Shown here piece after piece: positions 1 through 8,948 of a stretch of 64,000 bases of DNA. Within the stretch, counting starts at the first letter, position 1. Each line of letters opens with the position of its first letter. This DNA is from Solibacillus sp. FSL W7-1436 (GTDB taxonomy: Bacteria > Bacillota > Bacilli > Bacillales_A > Planococcaceae): NCBI RefSeq assembly GCF_038007305.1, contig NZ_JBBOWV010000001.1:1912501-1976500 (forward strand), given 5' to 3'. Both the position numbers and the translations under genes were made by a program. A model generated the notes under the pieces. The model was not told the origin of the DNA, made no database searches, and saw only the letters and a list, made by a program, of their open reading frames with translations.

Positions 1-710
1 AAAAACTGTGGCCGATCATGCCGCTGTCCACGATGTGGGGCATCGGCGGCCGTACAGAAAGAACGCTGAATCATATGGGCATATACTCTGTCTATGATTT
101 GGCACATGCTGATTTAGCGTTACTTGAAAAGCGTTTCGGAGTTCTTGGGAACCAGCTTTATTACCATGCTTGGGGAATCGATCACTCGACAGTCGGTGCG
201 CCAATTATGCAAGGACAGATCAGCTTCGGTAAAGGGCAGATGCTGATGCGCGATTATCGCAGTCGAAAGGAAATTTTAGTCGTATTGCTGGAAATGTGTG
301 AAGATGTGGCAAGGCGTGCGCGGGAAGCGAAAAAAATCGGCCGGACGATTTCATTGGGACTAAGTTACAGTAAGGATGCTTTCGGAGGCGGGTTTCACCG
401 TTCACGCACAATCGATGAGCCGACAAACGATACACTGAAAATTTTTGAAGTGTGCAAGCAGCTGTTCGACGAATTTTACGCCGAACGACCGGCACGTAAA
501 GTTACGATTACATTAAGCAATATTGAAAGTGAATATTCAATGCAGCTCAGCCTGTTCGATGAGATGCGTTGGCGCAACCGCAGGCTTGGGGAAACGATGG
601 ACCGTTTACGTACAAAATACGGCACAACAGCGATATTGCGTGCGGTTTCCTATACGGAAGCGGGCACTGCACTGACGCGGGCTAAATTAGTAGGCGGGCA
701 TAAACAATAA
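1..710 (+). CDS. uvrX: Y-family DNA polymerase UvrX/YqjW type, 3' part
   Basis: Translesion DNA polymerase of the DinB/UmuC class, cut by the window edge: the frame is open back to base 3, so only the last 236 or so residues are present. The full family member is about 410 residues, so the palm with the catalytic acidic residues lies outside. What remains begins in the helix-hairpin-helix region (residues reading MWGIGGRTERTLNHMGI) and continues into the little-finger domain (GQISFGKGQMLMRDY, then RTISLGLSYS). Family knowledge: these genes are SOS-linked in Bacillus and usually sit directly beside a yolD-like gene. Here that partner lies 1.8 kb downstream, beyond an IS110-family element. The internal ATG at 18 is not the real start. 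Confidence 0.85.
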   Translation, partial: KLWPIMPLSTMWGIGGRTERTLNHMGIYSVYDLAHADLALLEKRFGVLGNQLYYHAWGIDHSTVGAPIMQGQISFGKGQMLMRDYRSRKEILVVLLEMCEDVARRAREAKKIGRTISLGLSYSKDAFGGGFHRSRTIDEPTNDTLKIFEVCKQLFDEFYAERPARKVTITLSNIESEYSMQLSLFDEMRWRNRRLGETMDRLRTKYGTTAILRAVSYTEAGTALTRAKLVGGHKQ

Positions 711-757
711 GGAGCATTCCTGTTAGAAAGATTTTCGGGGACTTGAAAACAAAAAAG

Positions 758-813
758 CCCTCCTGTATGATGCTTGAGTGTCAACGGTCATTGACTCATA
801 CATCTACAGGGAG
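758..813 (+). promoter_or_regulatory. Imperfect hairpin covering the transposase ribosome site
   Basis: The left arm starts CCCTCCTGTA and the right arm ends CTACAGGGAGG. Inner pairing of TGAGTGTCAA with TTGACTCA closes most of the stem. The right arm contains the GGGAGG that serves as ribosome-binding site for the transposase ATG at 825, so the folded RNA would hide it. Limiting translation from read-through transcripts by such a structure is known for other insertion sequences; for this one it is inferred. Confidence 0.55.
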
Positions 814-824
814 GACCCATTCCA

Positions 825-2102
825 ATGAATTTTAATACGAATGACAAAATTAATCAAGTTTCTGAAAATACTCTAGTTATCGGCATCGACATTGCTAAAC
901 ATAAACATTATGCTTGTGCAATTGATGATCGAGGTCGTGTGCTCCAAAAATCATTTCCAATCATGCAATCACGTATTGGGTTTGAAAACTTTTATGAACG
1001 CCTAATGGCGCTCAAAGCAGCTTATGACAAACAAGAAATTCTCATTGGGTTTGAGCCAACAGGCCATTACTGGATGAACTTAGCTGCGTTTTTGACGAAC
1101 TATGGAATTCCATTCGTAATGGTTAATCCAATGCACGTTAATCGCTCGAAGGAATTAGATGACAACCTGCAAACGAAGAATGACCAAAAGGATGCGCTAG
1201 TCATTGCTCGCCTTATGAGAGACGGTCGTTTCAGCTATCCCCGTCATCTCGAAGGAATCGAGGCTGAGTTACGAAATGGAGCAACATTACGTTCAAAGAT
1301 TCAAGAAGATTTAAATGCCTTACAAAATCGCATTATTCGTTGGTTGGATCGCTTTTTCCCTGAATTCACACAAGTGTTTAAAAGCTTTGGGAAAATGGCC
1401 TATGCGGTGCTCGAAATGACACCGTTGCCAACAGATATTGTAGGAAAATCACCAGAAGAATTACTATTTTTATATCGCCAGGTAGACGGCATGAAAAGCC
1501 CACAGCTACCTAAGGCAAAGCAATTAGTCGAGGTTGCAGAAAGCTCAATTGGGCTGACAGAAGGTTTAGTGATGGCCAAATTCGAAATCGCCACGCTTCT
1601 TTCACAGCATAAATTGATGCACGCTCAACTTGACGAATTAACAGCTCAGCTCGTAGAGCTAGCCAAACAAATGATGGAATATGAATATTTAGCATCGGTA
1701 CCTGGAATCGGGGATGTCACGATTGTCGATTTACTATCAGAGGTTGGTTCTTTAGCGCAATATACACATCCACGCCAATTAATTAAACTAGCGGGACTCA
1801 CATTGCGTGAAAACTCTTCTGGTCAGCAAAAAGGACAAAAACGGATTTCCAAGCGAGGTAGAAGAAAACTACGCGCCCTTCTGTTCCGAGTCATGATGCC
1901 GTTAATCTTGCATAATCCAGCCTTTAAGCAATTACATGAATATTACACAACGCGCACGGTCAATCCGCTCCGAAAGAAGCAATCAATTGTGGTACTGTGT
2001 GGCAAGTTATTGAAAGTTTTACATGCCTTGTGCAAGAGAAAAACATTGTTTAACGAACACCAAATGATGAACGATTTCGCCCGTCTTCAAACGGCTGCCT
2101 AA
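825..2102 (+). CDS. IS110-family transposase (DEDD/serine recombinase)
   Basis: Full-length 425-residue transposase. The N-terminal RuvC-like domain shows the DEDD acidic set: D22 in GIDIAK, E77 in FEPTGHYW, and D120/D123 in KNDQKDA. The C-terminal Transposase_20 domain has the helix-hairpin-helix SVPGIGDVT (from about residue 290) and the ENSSGQ segment near residue 330, which carries the catalytic serine, followed by the basic ISKRGRRKLR. No stop or frameshift breaks the frame, so the enzyme may be active. The start is set by GGGAGG 10 bases upstream, inside a hairpin. Family knowledge: the recombinase uses a structured non-coding RNA from the element's own end to choose its target. Confidence 0.93.
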   Translation: MNFNTNDKINQVSENTLVIGIDIAKHKHYACAIDDRGRVLQKSFPIMQSRIGFENFYERLMALKAAYDKQEILIGFEPTGHYWMNLAAFLTNYGIPFVMVNPMHVNRSKELDDNLQTKNDQKDALVIARLMRDGRFSYPRHLEGIEAELRNGATLRSKIQEDLNALQNRIIRWLDRFFPEFTQVFKSFGKMAYAVLEMTPLPTDIVGKSPEELLFLYRQVDGMKSPQLPKAKQLVEVAESSIGLTEGLVMAKFEIATLLSQHKLMHAQLDELTAQLVELAKQMMEYEYLASVPGIGDVTIVDLLSEVGSLAQYTHPRQLIKLAGLTLRENSSGQQKGQKRISKRGRRKLRALLFRVMMPLILHNPAFKQLHEYYTTRTVNPLRKKQSIVVLCGKLLKVLHALCKRKTLFNEHQMMNDFARLQTAA

Positions 2103-2410
2103 AACGCCACCAACAGAAGTCAAAAACAAGAGGATGACACGGAGAAGCCGGCATTATTTTCACCATCCGACCGTTGAATGAATTCAATTGAGTCCACAAA
2201 GGAGCATCGCCAGCCTCTGCCTTATGAATAGACCGAACGAAGGAATGTACGCGCAAAAAGACGCCTAGAGACATGGGAGGGTCCGTCATCATAAGCTACG
2301 CAGAGATCCAAAAGTGCATCAAAATACTGCACTGGATTAGGAGAAACATTACCATATAATGGTTTGTCCTTTAGCGAAGCGTTCGGACATAATGTTAAAT
2401 AAATCAAGAA
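2103..2410 (+). ncRNA. Long 3' non-coding end of the IS110 element, possible guide RNA
   Basis: No credible ORF is present. The distal part (about 2344-2400) can fold: an outer stem of AACATTA with TAATGTT encloses a CCAT/ATGG hairpin and a GTCC/GGAC hairpin, like a small multi-branch RNA. In the IS1111 subgroup the targeting RNA (seekRNA or bridge RNA) is made from this position. Both identity and ends are inferences. Confidence 0.3.
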
Positions 2411-2512
2411 TTACAAAATAACGATAGATGTATGTGTCAAAAATTATTTTTTGGACATTCAAAAATGGCGCAAGCCATTGATATATCAACATTTATAGAG
2501 GGAGTGAAGGCG

Positions 2513-2833
2513 ATGAACAAAGATAGAGGAACAATTAAATGGAGCGCAATGATGCTGCCGGAGCATGTCAAACTATTGCGTGATTGGCAAGAAGAGGACT
2601 CAATTGTTACCCGACCCCAACTCGACGAAGCCCAGTTAGAACAAATTAATAGTAACCTGCAGCGAGCCTACACAGAGCATTGCCCGATTCAACTAAAAGT
2701 ATGGGAGCAAACAGGCCTCTATACAGTTTCCGGGTCAATTCAAAGAATCAACATCCACGAACAATACGTAAAATTGACAAACAGCGAAAAAATTCAATTC
2801 CACCATATTTATGAAGCACTCTTGGATGAATAG
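2513..2833 (+). CDS. YolD-like family protein
   Basis: A 106-residue protein of the YolD-like family, with the characteristic opening DRGTIKWSAMMLPEH followed by a helical LLRDWQEED segment and a C-terminal small beta domain. The start at 2513 has GGGAGTGAAGG just upstream and gives the usual family N-terminus; an in-frame ATG at 2432 would add 27 unrelated residues. The molecular role of the family is unclear, but it is found beside Y-family polymerases, as with yqjW-yqjX. The IS110 element now separates it from uvrX, so it probably no longer shares a transcript unless the element reads through. Confidence 0.85.
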   Translation: MNKDRGTIKWSAMMLPEHVKLLRDWQEEDSIVTRPQLDEAQLEQINSNLQRAYTEHCPIQLKVWEQTGLYTVSGSIQRINIHEQYVKLTNSEKIQFHHIYEALLDE

Positions 2834-3124
2834 AATTTCCGGTTGAAGTTGAAAACGATGTATAACGAATACCGAAATAGTCTTTCTATTCGAATATTTC
2901 ACACGTACAAATGTATCGCTCAAAAAGAATATTTCTAACATATTGTTTTTTGTAAAAGAACACCCTATAATGAATTTCATGAAAATGTTTGAACGTCAAG
3001 TTTTAAGGATAGTTCTATGTATTTTCCACAAGGACATTTGTTCTGACAGATGAGAAATAGTAGACGGGATATTAAGCGGTAATATGCTGAATATATGTCT
3101 TTTAAAGGATAGGGAGGCTTCAGA

Positions 3125-4075
3125 TTGAAGAAAATTATGGTGACCGGTGCTTTAGGTCAAATTGGTTCGGAATTAGTAGAGAAATTACGCCATACGTATG
3201 GCACAGATAATGTATTGGCAACAGATATTCGAAAAATTGATCAGCATGAAGGTCCATTTGAAGTATTGGATGTAACAGATGGGAAACGCATGCACACACT
3301 TGCCCATGATTTTGGTGCAGACACGATGATCCACATGGCTGCATTACTCTCGGCAACAGCAGAAAAAAATCCGGTATTTGCCTGGAATTTAAATATGGGC
3401 GGTTTAATGAATGCACTTGAGGTGGCACGTGAACTGGATATGCAGTTTTTCACACCGAGTTCAATCGGCGCATTCGGTCCTTCTACGCCAAAGGACAATA
3501 CACCACAAGATACGCTGCAGCGTCCAACAACGATGTACGGTGTCAATAAAGTAGCAGGCGAGTTATTATGCGACTACTACTACACGCGCTTTGGACTGGA
3601 TACACGCGGTGTCCGTTTCCCGGGGCTGATTTCTTATGTGACACCACCTGGTGGAGGAACGACGGACTATGCGGTAGATATTTACTATAAAGCAATTGCG
3701 GAAGGACGTTACACATCGTATATTGCAGAAGGCACGTATATGGATATGATGTATATGCCGGATGCACTGCAGGCCATTGTTGATTTAATGGAAGCAGACC
3801 CGGCAAAGCTTGTGCACCGCAATGCATTCAATATTTCGGCGATGAGCTTTGAGCCGTCTCAAATCGCAGCCGAAATTAAAAAGCATATTCCAGACTTCAC
3901 AATGGATTATGAGGTGGACCCGGTCCGTCAGGCCATTGCCGACAGCTGGCCAAATGCAATCGACTCATCAGCAGCGATTGAGGAGTGGGGCTTTAAAGCA
4001 AGCTACGACCTGGAAAAAATGACGGTCGATATGCTGGAAAAGCTGAAAGTACGACTAGCACAAAACGCCATTTAA
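3125..4075 (+). CDS. L-threonine 3-dehydrogenase-like, NAD-dependent epimerase family
   Basis: Extended short-chain dehydrogenase of 316 residues. The NAD-binding glycine motif is [11 protein letters not shown] (about residues 6-17), and the active-site pair is YGVNKVAGE, with Tyr and Lys three residues apart. The segment [18 protein letters not shown] is typical of epimerase-type L-threonine 3-dehydrogenases, which oxidise threonine to 2-amino-3-ketobutyrate. No kbl (the next enzyme) is adjacent, so the substrate is inferred from family resemblance. The start is TTG with GGGAGG seven bases before it. A strong terminator follows, so this is a single-gene unit. Confidence 0.8.
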   Translation: MKKIMVTGALGQIGSELVEKLRHTYGTDNVLATDIRKIDQHEGPFEVLDVTDGKRMHTLAHDFGADTMIHMAALLSATAEKNPVFAWNLNMGGLMNALEVARELDMQFFTPSSIGAFGPSTPKDNTPQDTLQRPTTMYGVNKVAGELLCDYYYTRFGLDTRGVRFPGLISYVTPPGGGTTDYAVDIYYKAIAEGRYTSYIAEGTYMDMMYMPDALQAIVDLMEADPAKLVHRNAFNISAMSFEPSQIAAEIKKHIPDFTMDYEVDPVRQAIADSWPNAIDSSAAIEEWGFKASYDLEKMTVDMLEKLKVRLAQNAI

Positions 4076-4082
4076 CTTATAG

Positions 4083-4125
4083 AAGCGAGTGAAACTGTTG
4101 AAAAGCAGTTCACTCGCTTTTTTAT
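4083..4125 (+). terminator. Intrinsic terminator
   Basis: Arms AAGCGAGTGAA..CTG and CAG..TTCACTCGCTT are followed by a T-run, just after the dehydrogenase stop codon. Confidence 0.9.
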
Positions 4126-4211
4126 TTTATAGGGCTGCCTGCGGATAGCCTTTATGAAAAGCGAAATTCAGTAATTTCCATTTTCCGCAGAAAAAAGAAA
4201 TTGCTGCATTA

Positions 4212-4242
4212 TTGACAAAATATTTTCATTTTTCAGTATATT
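4212..4242 (+). promoter_or_regulatory. Possible SigA promoter of the acyl-CoA ligase
   Basis: A perfect TTGACA at 4212-4217 is followed 19 bases later by TATATT at 4237-4242. The spacing is longer than optimal, so strength is uncertain. The leader to the ATG at 4340 is about 90 bases and contains a GGCGTT...AACGCC pairing (about 4274-4317). Confidence 0.45.
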
Positions 4243-4339
4243 ATATTAGAATGATGTTGTGGGAGAAATTAGGAGGCGTTTTATCAGTAATGGGGATTGC
4301 CGGTAAAAGATAACGCCTCATAAAAGGGGGAAATATATA

Positions 4340-5956
4340 ATGATGATGCAAACACCACTCGTTCTAACAGATATGATTAAGCGTGCAGAAACGTATTATG
4401 CACACAAAGAAATTATTTCACGTACAAGTGAGGAAAAGGTTCATCGCCTTACATACGGGCAATGGGTGAAACGCACAAGAAAGCTGGCGCACGCATTAAC
4501 CAAGCTGGGCATGGAGCGCGGCGACAAGATTGCGTCGTTTGCCTGGAATCAGCACCGCCATTTAGAAGCATATTTTGCGGTTCCATGTACAGGTGCAATT
4601 TTGCATATGGTTAATATCCGCCTGTCACCGGAACATATTGCGTACATTATTAATCATGCGGAAGATAAAATAATTTTAATAGATGAAGATTTAGTGCCGC
4701 TCATTGAAGAAGTGCAGTCGGAGCTGAAAACAATTGAACATTACATCATTATGGCGGATGGGGAGCTGCCGGAAACGACTTTGCCGAATGTACTGTCATA
4801 CGAGGCATTGCTGGAAGAAGCAGATGAAAACTTTGCGTTCCCGGAAGATTTGGATGAAAATGCGCCGGCAAGCATGTGCTATACAAGCGCAACAACAGGA
4901 AATCCAAAAGGGGTCGTGTATACACATCGTTCGCTCGTACTGCATTCCATGTCGATTTCAATGGTGGATACGATGGCAATTTCAGAACGTGACACAATTT
5001 TACCGATTGTTCCGATGTTCCATGTCAACGCTTGGGGGATGCCGTTTGCAGCAGTGAATGTAGGGGCGACGCAAGTATTGATCGGCCCTCAGTTTACACC
5101 GTCATTAATATTGGATTTCATTGAGCAATACAATGTAACGAAAACCGCGGGTGTCCCGACAATCTGGCTTGGCGCATTGCAGGAGCAGGAAAAAAGAGCC
5201 CGTAATTTATCGACATTACAAGCTATTTTCTGTGGAGGGTCTGCTTCACCAAAAGGGCTTATTAAAAAATATGAAGAAATGGGCGTCAATTATATTGTGG
5301 CATACGGCATGACGGAAACTTCACCGATTGTTTCAATGTCACGTGATATGTCACATATGGATGACTGGTCATTGGATGAAAAAATCGAAACACGCGCGAT
5401 GCAAGGTTTAACGGTTCCGGGGATAGAGTCAAGCATCGTCAATGAAAACGGTGAAGTACCTTGGGATGGCGAAACAATGGGCGAGCTGCGTCTGCGTGGT
5501 CCATGGATTGCGGCAGAATATTATAAAGATGAACGTACAGCGGAAGCATTTTCTAATGGTTGGCTATATACAGGTGATATCGCGGTTCGTTCAAAAGAGG
5601 GATTCATTAAAATAACAGATCGAACGAAAGATTTGATCAAATCCGGTGGTGAGTGGATCTCGTCCGTTGATTTGGAAAATGCGCTCATGTCGCATGAAGC
5701 GGTATTTGAAGCGGCGGTCATCGCCATTCCACATGCGAAATGGCAGGAGCGTCCGCTGGCATGTGTTGTCCTGAAAGAGGGAGCAAATGCAACTAGAGAA
5801 GAGCTAACGTTATTTTTGGAAGGTCAATTTGCTAAGTGGTGGTTGCCGGATGATATCGTCTTCTTAACGGAAATTCCGAAAACTTCTGTCGGGAAATTCT
5901 TAAAGGCAAAGTTACGCGAAAATGTGAATGAAATTTATCCACAGCTCCAACTATAG
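4340..5956 (+). CDS. Long- or medium-chain fatty-acid CoA ligase (AMP-forming)
   Basis: Adenylate-forming enzyme of 538 residues that activates a carboxylic acid to its CoA thioester through an acyl-AMP. The P-loop-like motif is YTSATTGNPKGVVYTH (near residue 180), the A5 motif YGMTETSP is near 325, the hinge aspartate motif is YTGDIA followed by TDRTKDLIKSGGEWIS, and the C-terminal catalytic lysine lies in PKTSVGKFLKAKL. All are intact. It resembles AlkK and other medium/long-chain ligases; chain length cannot be read. It starts at one of two tandem ATGs after GGGGGAAA. It likely supplies acyl-CoA to the beta-oxidation cluster at 52.7-63.7 kb, although no shared operator is seen. Confidence 0.85.
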   Translation: MMMQTPLVLTDMIKRAETYYAHKEIISRTSEEKVHRLTYGQWVKRTRKLAHALTKLGMERGDKIASFAWNQHRHLEAYFAVPCTGAILHMVNIRLSPEHIAYIINHAEDKIILIDEDLVPLIEEVQSELKTIEHYIIMADGELPETTLPNVLSYEALLEEADENFAFPEDLDENAPASMCYTSATTGNPKGVVYTHRSLVLHSMSISMVDTMAISERDTILPIVPMFHVNAWGMPFAAVNVGATQVLIGPQFTPSLILDFIEQYNVTKTAGVPTIWLGALQEQEKRARNLSTLQAIFCGGSASPKGLIKKYEEMGVNYIVAYGMTETSPIVSMSRDMSHMDDWSLDEKIETRAMQGLTVPGIESSIVNENGEVPWDGETMGELRLRGPWIAAEYYKDERTAEAFSNGWLYTGDIAVRSKEGFIKITDRTKDLIKSGGEWISSVDLENALMSHEAVFEAAVIAIPHAKWQERPLACVVLKEGANATREELTLFLEGQFAKWWLPDDIVFLTEIPKTSVGKFLKAKLRENVNEIYPQLQL

Positions 5957-5968
5957 TGTGGAATGAAA

Positions 5969-6013
5969 TAAAAAACGGGAAAGCATCGAATTACCGAGCG
6001 TTCCCGTTTTTTG
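5969..6013. terminator. Bidirectional terminator
   Basis: AAAAAACGGGAA pairs with TTCCCGTTTTTT, with A/T tracts on both sides. It serves the ligase gene on the plus strand and the small membrane gene on the minus strand, whose last codons lie inside it. Confidence 0.8.
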
Positions 6014-6221
6014 TCGTCCCGTCTACGAAAAAGCGTTTCATAAGGGAGAGTCCTAAGTTGAAAAGGAAAATAATGAGTGCAACACGAAAGAATGCGACAA
6101 AGTATTGCCAAGTCGTTGTGCTGTCAATGAACAGCTTTGGCATGCTATCGACTAACACATAAGTAAAATAACCGGCAATCGCGACAAAAAACAAACCCGC
6201 AAAAAAGTCCTTTACATTCAT
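5991..6221 (-). CDS. Small two-helix membrane protein, unknown function
   Basis: A 76-residue protein I do not recognise. Two hydrophobic segments (GLFFVAIAGYFTYVLV, about residues 9-24, and FFRVALIIFLFNLGLSL, about 44-60) predict two membrane helices, with a basic C-terminus. The start at 6221 has GGGGG seven bases upstream, which supports this frame over the overlapping plus-strand frame. The 3' end overlaps the convergent terminator. It stands alone between the acyl-CoA ligase and the trp operon. Confidence 0.65.
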   Translation of the reverse strand: MNVKDFFAGLFFVAIAGYFTYVLVDSMPKLFIDSTTTWQYFVAFFRVALIIFLFNLGLSLMKRFFVDGTTKNGNAR

Positions 6222-6295
6222 CTTGAACCCCCACTAAATAGATTTAATCAAAGGATACCATATAAAGGAAACAGAATATATATATAGAAGAAAGT

Positions 6296-6355
6296 AGGAT
6301 GCAAAGGTACTGATTGAAATGGGGGAACCCACTTATTCACTAGTCTTTGCATCCT
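6296..6355 (-). terminator. Terminator-like hairpin after trpA
   Basis: Perfect 11-base arms AGGATGCAAAG and CTTTGCATCCT enclose a smaller GTGGG/CCCCA pairing, with a T/C-rich tract on the minus-strand 3' side. It is taken as the end of the trp operon; the long loop lowers certainty. Confidence 0.6.
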
Positions 6356-6370
6356 CTTTATAAGCAACGA

Positions 6371-7150
6371 CTAAATTACAGCCGTCTTCTTCGTTGCCTG
6401 TACAAGCGCTTCGATTGTTGCCCAGTCTTGCTCAGCGAGTGCCGTAACAATTTTACTGCCGACAATTACTCCATCCGCAATGTCGCCGAAGCTTTTTATA
6501 TGTTCTGTCGTAGAAATCCCGAAGCCAGCTAACACCGGAATATTGCTCACTGCTTTCAAGTTTGCAAAGTGACCGGCAAGTTCTGTAGCAAAGCTTGCGC
6601 GTTCGCCGGTAATACCATTTACCGTAACGGCATAAACGAAGCCTTCACTTGCAGCGGCTAATTTTTTAATACGTTCAGGAGGGCTCATCAATGATACGAG
6701 CTGGACAAGCGCAATGCCGTTTTCCTTTAAAGCACCATGCAATAAAGCACTTTCTTCAAATGGCATATCCGGTACAATCAGTCCTTGAACACCACCAAGT
6801 TTTGCATCCTCTGCAAATGCTTCAATCCCATAAGCAAGAATCGGGTTTAAGTACGTCATAACTATGAGCGGTATATGGATTTCCTGTGCAAAGCTTTGCA
6901 GTTCATCCAGTACTTTTTTCAATGTCACACCTTTGGCAAGTGCACGTTCGCCGGCTTGTTCAATTGTTGGCCCATCTGCTACAGGATCTGTAAATGGAAT
7001 GCCGACTTCAATTGCGGAAACTCCGATTTGCTGAAGCTTTAATATAGTAGGCTTTAATGTTTCAAGCCCTCCGTCGCCTGCCATAATATAAGGAACGAAT
7101 GCTTTATCCCCTGCAGCTAATACATTTTCAAGCTGTTTTTGCAATGTCAT
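6371..7150 (-). CDS. trpA: Tryptophan synthase alpha chain
   Basis: A 259-residue TIM barrel that cleaves indole-3-glycerol phosphate to indole and glyceraldehyde 3-phosphate; indole is channelled to TrpB. Catalytic Glu48 and Asp59 lie in [16 protein letters not shown], and the phosphate-binding region includes [11 protein letters not shown] and AGFGIST. The start at 7150 overlaps the trpB stop by four bases (ATGA); a longer in-frame ATG at 7216 lies inside trpB and is rejected. It is the last gene of the operon. Confidence 0.97.
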   Translation of the reverse strand: MTLQKQLENVLAAGDKAFVPYIMAGDGGLETLKPTILKLQQIGVSAIEVGIPFTDPVADGPTIEQAGERALAKGVTLKKVLDELQSFAQEIHIPLIVMTYLNPILAYGIEAFAEDAKLGGVQGLIVPDMPFEESALLHGALKENGIALVQLVSLMSPPERIKKLAAASEGFVYAVTVNGITGERASFATELAGHFANLKAVSNIPVLAGFGISTTEHIKSFGDIADGVIVGSKIVTALAEQDWATIEALVQATKKTAVI

Positions 7151-8334
7151 TTCACGCCACCTCCAAGTTTCTCCATTAATGTGTGAACATCTTTGTCCCC
7201 ACGTCCTGATAAGCAAACGACAACAATTTCATCAGCAGGTCGGTCCTTGGCAAATTGACTTGCATAGTAAACGGCATGCGCGCTTTCCAAGGCCGGTAAG
7301 ATTCCTTCCGTTTCACATAACAGCTTCACACCTTCAAGTGCCTCTTCATCTGTAACAGAAGGGTAGGCAGCACGTCCTGTTTCGTGTAAATGACAATGTT
7401 CCGGTCCAACTCCCGGATAATCAAGTCCCGCTGAAATTGAATGCGCTTCTTGAACAAAACCGTTATCATCCTGCAGTAAATACATGAACGCACCGTGAAG
7501 GACACCTGTTTTCCCAACATGAATTGCTGCCGCATGCTTGTCGGTATTGACACCTGAACCTGCAGCTTCCACTCCATATAATGCCACTTCCTGATCTTCC
7601 ACAAACGGGTAGAACATTCCGATTGCATTACTTCCGCCACCGATACAAGCAATAACTGTATCCGGAAGACGTCCTTCCTGCTGTAAAATTTGGGCACGTG
7701 TTTCATCCCCGATGACACGCTGGAAATCACGGACAATTGTAGGGAAGGGGTGTGGTCCAAGTGCCGAACCTAAAATATAATGCGTATCTTCAATATGAGT
7801 AACCCAGTGACGCAATGCTTCATTAACCGCATCTTTCAATGTAGCGGAGCCTTTTTCGACCGCAACAACTTTTGTCCCAAGCAGCTCCATACGGAAAACG
7901 TTCAGCTGCTGACGGCGTACATCTTCTGCTCCCATATAAACGATACATTCCATATCAAGCAATGCACACGCGGTTGCCGTTGCGACACCATGCTGACCTG
8001 CACCTGTTTCAGCAACAATTTTTTTCTTCCCCATACGCTTTGCCAAAAGTGCCTGGCCGATCGCGTTATTTATTTTATGTGCGCCAGTGTGATTTAAATC
8101 TTCACGCTTTAAATAGATTTTTGCACCGCCGACTTTTTTCGTTAAACGCTCCGCAAAATAAAGGGGAGTTTCACGTCCGACATATTGCTTTAAATAATAA
8201 TCAAGTTCTTCCTGGAAAGAGGAGTCTTTTTTTGCTTCCTCATACGCAAGTTCCAATTCCTCAAGTGAAGTCATCAATGTCTCGGGCACAAATTGACCGC
8301 CGAATCGCCCGAATCGTCCTTTTACTGTCGTCAT
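7147..8334 (-). CDS. trpB: Tryptophan synthase beta chain
   Basis: A 395-residue PLP enzyme that joins indole and serine to make tryptophan. The PLP lysine is K87 in [10 protein letters not shown], the phosphate-binding loop is GGGSNAIG, and the COMM-domain region ([11 protein letters not shown]) is intact. Length and motifs are normal for TrpB1. It is linked by four-base overlaps to trpF upstream and trpA downstream, so translation of the pair should be coupled as required for an alpha2-beta2 complex. Confidence 0.98.
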   Translation of the reverse strand: MTTVKGRFGRFGGQFVPETLMTSLEELELAYEEAKKDSSFQEELDYYLKQYVGRETPLYFAERLTKKVGGAKIYLKREDLNHTGAHKINNAIGQALLAKRMGKKKIVAETGAGQHGVATATACALLDMECIVYMGAEDVRRQQLNVFRMELLGTKVVAVEKGSATLKDAVNEALRHWVTHIEDTHYILGSALGPHPFPTIVRDFQRVIGDETRAQILQQEGRLPDTVIACIGGGSNAIGMFYPFVEDQEVALYGVEAAGSGVNTDKHAAAIHVGKTGVLHGAFMYLLQDDNGFVQEAHSISAGLDYPGVGPEHCHLHETGRAAYPSVTDEEALEGVKLLCETEGILPALESAHAVYYASQFAKDRPADEIVVVCLSGRGDKDVHTLMEKLGGGVK

Positions 8335-8948
8335 AAAATCAACTCTCCTTTTGCTGTTTCAATAAAATTCTTAATCGCGGCTGAACTTTTTCGACCATCT
8401 ACTTCTACACCACTTGAAACATCTACTGCAAATGGCTCGACAAGCATAATCGCCAGTCCAACATTTTCTTCATTTAGTCCACCTGCCAAAATGACCTTTT
8501 CAAGCGGGATTTTCACTTTATCAAGCAGCATCCAGTCAAAGGACTTTCCGCTTCCTCCCCGGAAGTCAGTTCCAGGCGCATCGAACAAATAGTAGTCCAC
8601 ATCATATGTCGCTGCACGTGTCACATCCTCTTCACTTCGAATCGAGAACGCTTTAATTGCCGGCAGCCCGATTTCCTGAATCTGTTCGGGTGTTTCATCC
8701 CCGTGATACTGGATATAATCGAGTCCGACTTCTTTTGCAATTTGACGAATAGTGGCCGGATCTTCATTGACAAAAACCCCGACTTTTTTGACTGTCCCCG
8801 GAATTGCCTTTGCCAGTTCCACTGCTTCCTCTACCGTAATGCGTCGTTTACTGGGCGCAAACATAAATCCGATAAAATCAGCACCTGCTTTGACCGCTGT
8901 TTCTACATGTTCGATTTCTTTTAAACCGCAAATTTTTACTTTTGTCAT
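8331..8948 (-). CDS. trpF: Phosphoribosylanthranilate isomerase
   Basis: A 205-residue TIM barrel converting phosphoribosylanthranilate to CdRP. The general-base cysteine is in VKICGLK (Cys7), the general acid and phosphate sites are in YLFDAPG, LAGGLN and [12 protein letters not shown]. It overlaps trpC and trpB by four bases on each side. No fusion with trpC, as usual in Bacillales. Confidence 0.96.
   Translation of the reverse strand: MTKVKICGLKEIEHVETAVKAGADFIGFMFAPSKRRITVEEAVELAKAIPGTVKKVGVFVNEDPATIRQIAKEVGLDYIQYHGDETPEQIQEIGLPAIKAFSIRSEEDVTRAATYDVDYYLFDAPGTDFRGGSGKSFDWMLLDKVKIPLEKVILAGGLNEENVGLAIMLVEPFAVDVSSGVEVDGRKSSAAIKNFIETAKGELIL

Larger units (their letters stand above)
711..2410 (+). 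mobile_element. IS110-family insertion sequence (ends approximate)
   Basis: One IS110-family transposase gene lies between uvrX and its usual yolD partner, so the element is judged to fill this gap. Both ends are uncertain: IS110 elements often lack clear terminal inverted repeats and target duplications, and none is obvious here. The non-coding part before the gene is at most about 110 bases and the part after it about 300. That asymmetry resembles the IS1111-type subgroup, whose guide RNA comes from the 3' end. Confidence 0.6.

Noticed and set aside
2834-3124. SOS (LexA) box or minus-strand ORF near the YolD gene
   Set aside because: No CGAAC...GTTCG-type palindrome was found and the minus-strand frame at 2735-2980 has no ribosome site or family features.
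5956-6162. Plus-strand gene over the small membrane protein
   Set aside because: No ribosome site and no domain; the minus-strand frame has GGGGG upstream and two clear hydrophobic helices.
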